A DNA stretch of 11,439 nt from UBA2108 sp963925495 (lineage in GTDB: Bacteria; Bacteroidota; Bacteroidia; Flavobacteriales_G; Salibacteraceae): positions 1 through 11,439 of the forward strand of contig CAWUST010000061.1 in NCBI GenBank assembly GCA_963925495.1. The letters are read 5' to 3'. Under the pieces are notes generated by a model, which made no database searches, had not been told where the DNA came from, and saw only the letters and a program-made list of their open reading frames with translations. Positions 7,262 to 11,439 of the stretch are shown here, piece by piece (position 1 is the stretch's first letter; every line of letters begins with the position of its first letter). The translations under genes were made by a program, and so were the position numbers.

Positions 7262-9409
7262 TTAGTCTTCCAAAATTTCCACCAAACCAAAGTTTAGTTG
7301 TCGTCTCGCTAAATCTGCAGTCAAAACTTTTACTCGCAATTTGGCGCCTAAGTTTATTGCCTTTTTAGAGCGCTGACCTACGGCTTGAAAATTCTTTTCA
7401 TCAAAAGAGTAATAATCACCAGGCAAATCACGCATTTTTATCATGCCTTCGCATTTATTGTCTTCCAGCTCAATATAAATACCCCACTCACTCATTCCGC
7501 TTACGTAACCGTCAAACTCATCTCCTTCTGTGTTTTGCATAAACAAAACTTGAAAATATTTGGTAGAATCACGTTCTGCTTTGGTTGCCTTGTGCTCCAT
7601 TTCAGAACTATGCTTACACCAATGTTCTAAGTCTTCTTCGTTTACTTGTGTTTTTCCAGAAGCATACTGTTCTAAGAGGCGATGCGCCATCATGTCTGGG
7701 TACCTTCTAATTGGAGAAGTAAAATGCGAGTAATACTGAAAGCTTAATCCATAATGCCCAATGTTTTGCGTTGAATATACGGCCTTTGCCATGGTCCGAA
7801 TTGCTAAATTTTCAATTATACTTTCTTCTCTTTTACCTTGAACATCAGACAATAAGTTGTTTAAGTTTTTAGCAATATTTCCTTTAGAAAATTTATAATC
7901 GTAACCGAATTTTTTAATGAAATCACTAAAAATCATTAGCTTTTCTGGGTCCGGATTATCGTGGATTCGGTAAATAAAAGGCTTTGGTTTCGCGTTCTTA
8001 TCTTTTGGTTTAGCTATAGATTCTGCAACCGTTCTGTTGGCGAGTAGCATAAATTCTTCAATGAGTTTATGCGCATCTTTTTGAGTTTTAAAATAAACAC
8101 CAATTGGTTTTTTATCTTCATCAAGGTCAAACCGAACTTCGATTTTGTCAAATGCAATTGAACCTTCTGTCATTCTTTTCTGGCGCAATGTTTTTGCTAA
8201 AGTATTCAGGCTATTGAGTTCATTGACATAATCTCCATCACCGCCTTCTAAGATTTCTTGAACCTCTTCGTAGGTATATCTTCTATCCGAATAAATAACT
8301 GTTTTTGCAATGCGATGATTAATCATCTTGGCATTTTTATCCAACTCAAATATGCAAGCGAAAGTTAGTTTTTCTTCTTTTGGACGCAAGGAGCAAACTT
8401 GATTGGAGAGTACTTCTGGTAGCATAGGAATTACTCTATCTACTAAATATACAGAGGTTGCTCTATCTTTAGCTTCTCGCTCTAATGCTGTTCCAGGAGT
8501 TACATAATGAGTCACATCTGCGATATGAACCCCAATTTCAATGTTTCCGTTTTCTAAAACGCGATAACTTAAAGCATCGTCAAAATCTTTGGCGTCTTTT
8601 GGGTCAATTGTAAATGTGGTTATTTCTCTATAGTCTTCGCGCTTACTAATTTCTTCTTTTGAAATAGTTGTATCAATTTTCGCTGCGTCTTCTTTTACTG
8701 AATCAGGAAAATCCAGAGGAAATCCGTATTCTGCTAAAATGGAAAACATTTCTGCGTCGTTTTCACCAGGAAACCCTAAAATTTCCTTCACAGCACCGAA
8801 AGGGCTTTCGGCATTACCGGGCCAATCTACCAAAGTAGCTATAACTTTTTGACGGTTCTCGGCACCGTTTAATTTTTGAAGTGGAATAAAAAAATCGATT
8901 GTTACTTTTCGGTCATCCGGAACAAAAAACGCAAATTTTTCATTTTTCTGAATAGTTCCTACAAACTCCGTTTTTTTTCTTTTTAGAACTCCTACTACTT
9001 TCCCTTTGAATTTTTTACGATTGTCGGGAATCATTTTCACGGAAACCGTATCTCCATTTAATGCTTTGCCCGTTGAATGTTCACCTATAAAGATATCTTC
9101 ATCCATTCCCTCTACAAGTACAAATGCACTTCCTCGTTGGGTGAAGTCAATTACTCCTTCTACTATTTTACTCACTGTTTTTACTTGGTATTTTCCGTCG
9201 TCTTCGGTTATTTCATTATCACCCAATAAAGCCTCCAGTCCATATTGAACTTGGGTTTTACCTTTACTAGTGTTTAAGCTTATTCTACGGCAAATTTGTT
9301 TTTGGCTGAAAGCCCTTGTTGGCGCATCGAATAATGATGACAAAATTAATCTTTTTACCGATTCTGGTTTATTTTTTTCTTTTCGTGCTCCTTTCTTTTT
9401 TCTACCCAC
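7262..9409 (-). CDS. rnr: Ribonuclease R (RNase II/RNB family)
   Basis: This is a 3'-to-5' hydrolytic exoribonuclease that degrades structured RNA, mRNA fragments and defective rRNA/tRNA in the cytoplasm. At 715 residues it is complete and shorter than E. coli RNase R, which has a longer tail. A lysine-rich head (1-19) precedes a winged-helix domain (about 15-80). Cold-shock-like RNA-binding domains follow (about 80-230), then the RNB catalytic domain. TIDPKDAKDFDDALS (267-281) supplies the metal-binding aspartates D269, D275, D277 and D278. HYGLSFQYYSHFTSPIRRYPD (552-572) is the conserved late RNB motif. An S1 domain (about 630-710) ends the protein. The start is GTG at 9409: an in-frame TAA lies three codons upstream and the next methionine is residue 102, inside a conserved domain. 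Its stop is one base from the asd stop on the other strand. Confidence 0.96.
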   Translation of the reverse strand: MGRKKKGARKEKNKPESVKRLILSSLFDAPTRAFSQKQICRRISLNTSKGKTQVQYGLEALLGDNEITEDDGKYQVKTVSKIVEGVIDFTQRGSAFVLVEGMDEDIFIGEHSTGKALNGDTVSVKMIPDNRKKFKGKVVGVLKRKKTEFVGTIQKNEKFAFFVPDDRKVTIDFFIPLQKLNGAENRQKVIATLVDWPGNAESPFGAVKEILGFPGENDAEMFSILAEYGFPLDFPDSVKEDAAKIDTTISKEEISKREDYREITTFTIDPKDAKDFDDALSYRVLENGNIEIGVHIADVTHYVTPGTALEREAKDRATSVYLVDRVIPMLPEVLSNQVCSLRPKEEKLTFACIFELDKNAKMINHRIAKTVIYSDRRYTYEEVQEILEGGDGDYVNELNSLNTLAKTLRQKRMTEGSIAFDKIEVRFDLDEDKKPIGVYFKTQKDAHKLIEEFMLLANRTVAESIAKPKDKNAKPKPFIYRIHDNPDPEKLMIFSDFIKKFGYDYKFSKGNIAKNLNNLLSDVQGKREESIIENLAIRTMAKAVYSTQNIGHYGLSFQYYSHFTSPIRRYPDMMAHRLLEQYASGKTQVNEEDLEHWCKHSSEMEHKATKAERDSTKYFQVLFMQNTEGDEFDGYVSGMSEWGIYIELEDNKCEGMIKMRDLPGDYYSFDEKNFQAVGQRSKKAINLGAKLRVKVLTADLARRQLNFGLVEILED

Positions 9410-9487
9410 TTTTACTTAGAATTAATCTTTTTTTTATCCTTAAAAAACCGATATTTGTTTTCAAGGCTAAGATTTTAAAAGTAGAAT

Positions 9488-9495
9488 TATTTTTG
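9488..9495 (+). promoter_or_regulatory. Candidate -7 promoter element for ferritin
   Basis: TATTTTTG matches TAnnTTTG exactly, about 54 bases before the ferritin ATG at 9550, giving a predicted leader near 48 bases. No TTG is found at the usual -33 distance; a TTTG at 9454-9457 is too far upstream. The 140-base divergent region 9410-9549 shows no obvious Fur-box palindrome and no clear -7 element for rnr on the minus strand. The call is weak because this DNA is very T-rich. Confidence 0.4.
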
Positions 9496-9549
9496 ACGAC
9501 GCAATTGGAAGAAGACTTTTCTTTTAAACAGCGTAAAAACACAAGAACT

Positions 9550-10068
9550 ATGTTAATAAAAGGGATAGAAGAAGCATTAAACAATCAAATTTTATTGGAG
9601 TCGGAATCGAGCCAAACCTACCTTGCTATGGCTTGCTGGGCTGAAACAAATGGATTTGATGGAACATCTGGTTTTATGTATGCTCACAGCGATGAGGAAA
9701 GAGGGCACATGCTTAAAATTGTAAAATACATAAATGAGCGTGGTTCAAGGGCGATTATACCTGAACTACCACAACCAAAAGACGATTACAAGACTTTATT
9801 AGAAGTATTTGAAAATTTATTGGAGCACGAAGTGGCTGTTACGAACAGCATTAATGAATTAGTATTTAAAACTTTGGAAGCAAAGGATTACACTACGCAC
9901 AACTTTTTGCAATGGTATGTAAGTGAGCAGACTGAGGAAGAAGCTTTGGCGCGAAGCATTTTAGACAAACTTAAAATGATAGGAAACGATAAAGGTGGAA
10001 TGTACCTTTTTGATCGTGATGTAGAAAGTATTCAGGTAACAAGTGCGGCATCACTTCAAGCTAAATAA
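9550..10068 (+). CDS. ftnA: Bacterial non-heme ferritin
   Basis: It stores iron as a 24-subunit shell, oxidising Fe(II) at a di-iron ferroxidase centre and holding the mineral core in the cytoplasm. The 172-residue protein from the ATG at 9550 has the standard length. The metal ligands fall at the same positions as in E. coli FtnA: E17, Y24, E49, E50, H53, E94, E126, Q127 and E130, all seen here. This makes an active ferroxidase very likely. The frame is open for 78 more codons upstream (from 9316), but that stretch is antisense to the rnr head and codes for a hydrophobic, unrelated sequence, so the true start is 9550. No heme-binding methionine context suggesting bacterioferritin was noticed. 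The next gene starts 9 bases downstream, which suggests an operon. In many bacteria such genes respond to iron or oxidative stress, but no operator can be named here. Confidence 0.95.
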   Translation: MLIKGIEEALNNQILLESESSQTYLAMACWAETNGFDGTSGFMYAHSDEERGHMLKIVKYINERGSRAIIPELPQPKDDYKTLLEVFENLLEHEVAVTNSINELVFKTLEAKDYTTHNFLQWYVSEQTEEEALARSILDKLKMIGNDKGGMYLFDRDVESIQVTSAASLQAK

Positions 10069-10077
10069 CAGGTTTTC

Positions 10078-11106
10078 TTGAACGCAAAAATTTGGGATTA
10101 TATAAACCTAATGAGTCACATACGGCCATTGCGATTTGTAAATCTTATTCAAGTCTATTTTTCTTATTATTGGAGTAAGTGGAGAGGTAAAGCCAATATG
10201 TGGGGGAGCCCTGCTAGTATTTCCATTGAACCCACAACGGCCTGTAATTTAGGATGCCCAGAGTGCCCAAGTGGATTGAAAAAATTTACTCGTGCTGAAG
10301 GAAATTTAAAGGAAGGTTTTTTAACTGATTTATTTGGTCAGTTAAAAAACACCCTTTTTTATGTCACTTTTTATTTTCAAGGAGAGCCATTCATTCACCC
10401 AAAATTTTTAGAATTGGTAAGAGAAGCCAAAAAACAAAAGTTGTACACCGCCACAAGTACTAACGCTCATTTTTTAAACGATAAGCAGGCAAAGAAAACT
10501 GTTGAAAGTGGACTGGATAGATTAATTATTTCTATTGACGGGACCACACAAGAAAGCTACGAGCAGTATCGAGTAAACGGAAAGCTGGAAAAAGTTATTG
10601 AAGGCACAAAAAACATTATTCATTGGAAAAAAGAACTGAACTCAAAAACACCCTATGTTATTTTTCAATTTCTGGTTGTTAGGCACAACGAGCACCAAAT
10701 AGAAAACGTAAAAGAACTGGGAAAGAAGTTAGGCGTAGATGAAGTTAAGTTTAAAACGGCACAACTTTACGACTACAAAAACGGCAATGAATTGATGCCG
10801 AAAAACGAAAAATTTTCGAGATATAAAAAGGATACAAACGGAACGTTTAGTATAAAAAACCCATTAGATAATCAATGTTGGAGAATGTGGCAAGGATGTG
10901 TGCTTACTTGGGACGGACTAGTTGTCCCTTGTTGTTTTGATAAAGACGCCGAACATCAAATGGGTGACTTAAAAGAAAATGACTTCAAAGAGGTTTGGAA
11001 CTCGAAAAATTACAATCAATTTAGATCTTCTATTTTAAAAAGCCGAAGTGAAATTGACATTTGTACTAATTGTACCGAAGGAACCAAAGTTTGGGAAGAG
11101 GTATAA
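10078..11106 (+). CDS. Radical SAM/SPASM domain protein, substrate unknown
   Basis: The protein has 342 residues from TTG at 10078, 9 bases after the ferritin stop. An ATG at 10111 (residue 12) would give 331 residues and is nearly as plausible; no clear ribosome-binding site decides it. C56, C60 and C63 in CNLGCPECP form the CxxxCxxC motif that binds the [4Fe-4S] cluster cleaving S-adenosylmethionine. QGEPF (101-105) is the GGEP-type SAM-binding motif with Q for the first G. SIDG (152-155) is another barrel motif. The C-terminal SPASM region has cysteines 267, 274, 285, 286, 329 and 332, enough for one or two auxiliary clusters. Relatives include peptide-modifying maturases and other enzymes, but no precursor peptide gene is visible beside it. 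The pairing with ferritin is the only contextual clue. Substrate and reaction are unknown. Confidence 0.9.
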   Translation: MNAKIWDYINLMSHIRPLRFVNLIQVYFSYYWSKWRGKANMWGSPASISIEPTTACNLGCPECPSGLKKFTRAEGNLKEGFLTDLFGQLKNTLFYVTFYFQGEPFIHPKFLELVREAKKQKLYTATSTNAHFLNDKQAKKTVESGLDRLIISIDGTTQESYEQYRVNGKLEKVIEGTKNIIHWKKELNSKTPYVIFQFLVVRHNEHQIENVKELGKKLGVDEVKFKTAQLYDYKNGNELMPKNEKFSRYKKDTNGTFSIKNPLDNQCWRMWQGCVLTWDGLVVPCCFDKDAEHQMGDLKENDFKEVWNSKNYNQFRSSILKSRSEIDICTNCTEGTKVWEEV

Positions 11107-11125
11107 AGAGCCAGGTTCAAAATTA

Positions 11126-11439
11126 TTAATACTCCAGTTTAAACCCAAAGCGTTTTTCCATTCCTTCATTTCCTTGTAAACCGCCACAGTGAATTGCTAC
11201 CAGCTTTGTCCCTTTCTTGTATCTGCCTTTTTTTATTCTATCGAAAACCCCAAACATCATTTTACCGTTGTAAATCAAGTCAAGTGGGATTCCAAATTCT
11301 TTATAAAACCAATTTACAAAATCAACCAATTCTTTCATTGGTTTGAGCTTAGCAAAGCCCCCAAAATGGTAGTCGTTTATTAATTCTAACTGACTCTTTT
11401 TTTGCTCCAATAATTTAGGAGAATCTTCAAGTTGTAACA
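11126..11439 (-). CDS. PLP-dependent ACC deaminase/D-cysteine desulfhydrase-like enzyme, C-terminal part
   Basis: The frame is open from the right edge to a TAA at 11128-11126, giving about 104 C-terminal residues; the N-terminus with the PLP lysine is outside the window. A TTG at 11410 is an internal leucine, not a start, because the frame continues upstream without a stop. The segment has FGGFAKL, LIYNGKMMFGVFDRIKKG, then GTKLVAIHCGGLQGNEG, which match the end of the ACC-deaminase/D-cysteine-desulfhydrase family of fold-type II PLP enzymes. Such enzymes deaminate or desulfurate small amino acids to a keto acid and ammonia (plus sulfide for D-cysteine). The substrate cannot be told from this part. 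From memory the family usually has HTGG where this one has HCGG. It is convergent with the radical SAM gene, with 19 bases between stops and no hairpin seen there. Confidence 0.85.
   Translation of the reverse strand, partial: LQLEDSPKLLEQKKSQLELINDYHFGGFAKLKPMKELVDFVNWFYKEFGIPLDLIYNGKMMFGVFDRIKKGRYKKGTKLVAIHCGGLQGNEGMEKRFGFKLEY

Noticed and set aside
9420..9450. T-rich run after an AATT stretch, considered as a terminator
   Set aside because: No stable GC-containing hairpin precedes it, and it lies between two divergent gene starts, where no transcript needs to end.
9316..9549. A 78-residue hydrophobic N-terminal extension in frame with ferritin, resembling membrane segments
   Set aside because: Most of it is antisense to the lysine-rich start of rnr, which gives Phe/Leu-rich readings by composition. 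From the ATG at 9550 the protein has normal ferritin length, and all ferroxidase ligands fall at E. coli FtnA numbering.

Overview
The window looks like chromosome from a low-GC member of the Bacteroidota, most likely a flavobacterium-type lineage. Three things point there. Several upstream regions carry an exact TAnnTTTG -7 promoter element, and Shine-Dalgarno sequences are weak or absent. Two very large secreted proteins have the Bacteroidota style of surface architecture: signal peptides ending in ..SQ or ..GQ, lamin-tail domains, Ig-like domains and a FlgD-Ig/CHU_C-like C-terminus. The housekeeping proteins also have the look of that phylum. I cannot place it to genus. No tRNA, rRNA, CRISPR array, insertion sequence or phage gene is visible.

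Left part (1-6137), minus strand. Two large secreted multidomain genes lie head to tail, transcribed leftward. The upstream one (2700-6137) has an N-terminal beta-sandwich-like domain, three Ig-like plus lamin-tail units, and a C-terminal FlgD-Ig-like domain. The downstream one (2627 to beyond the left edge, so its C-terminus is missing) has a signal peptide, a jelly-roll-like head, two closely similar ~214-residue modules with proline-rich linkers, an Fn3-like domain and a more diverged third module. Both are probably exported and displayed or released, likely by the type IX system. No enzymatic domain is visible in either.

Middle part (6138-9409). A divergent promoter region separates the lamin-tail gene from asd (aspartate-semialdehyde dehydrogenase). 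asd runs rightward and meets rnr (RNase R, minus strand) tail to tail with a single base between the stop codons.

Right part (9410-11439). A second divergent region separates rnr from a ferritin gene, which is followed after 9 bases by a radical SAM/SPASM gene, so these two are probably co-transcribed. The right edge holds the C-terminal third or so of a PLP-dependent ACC-deaminase/D-cysteine-desulfhydrase-like enzyme on the minus strand, convergent with the radical SAM gene.

The protein-coding content is mostly conventional. The parts worth a second look are the recently duplicated modules and matched cysteine pairs in the two surface proteins, a possibly leaderless promoter before the lamin-tail gene, and the ferritin-radical SAM pairing. 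I did not find a convincing new defence, mobile or regulatory system.
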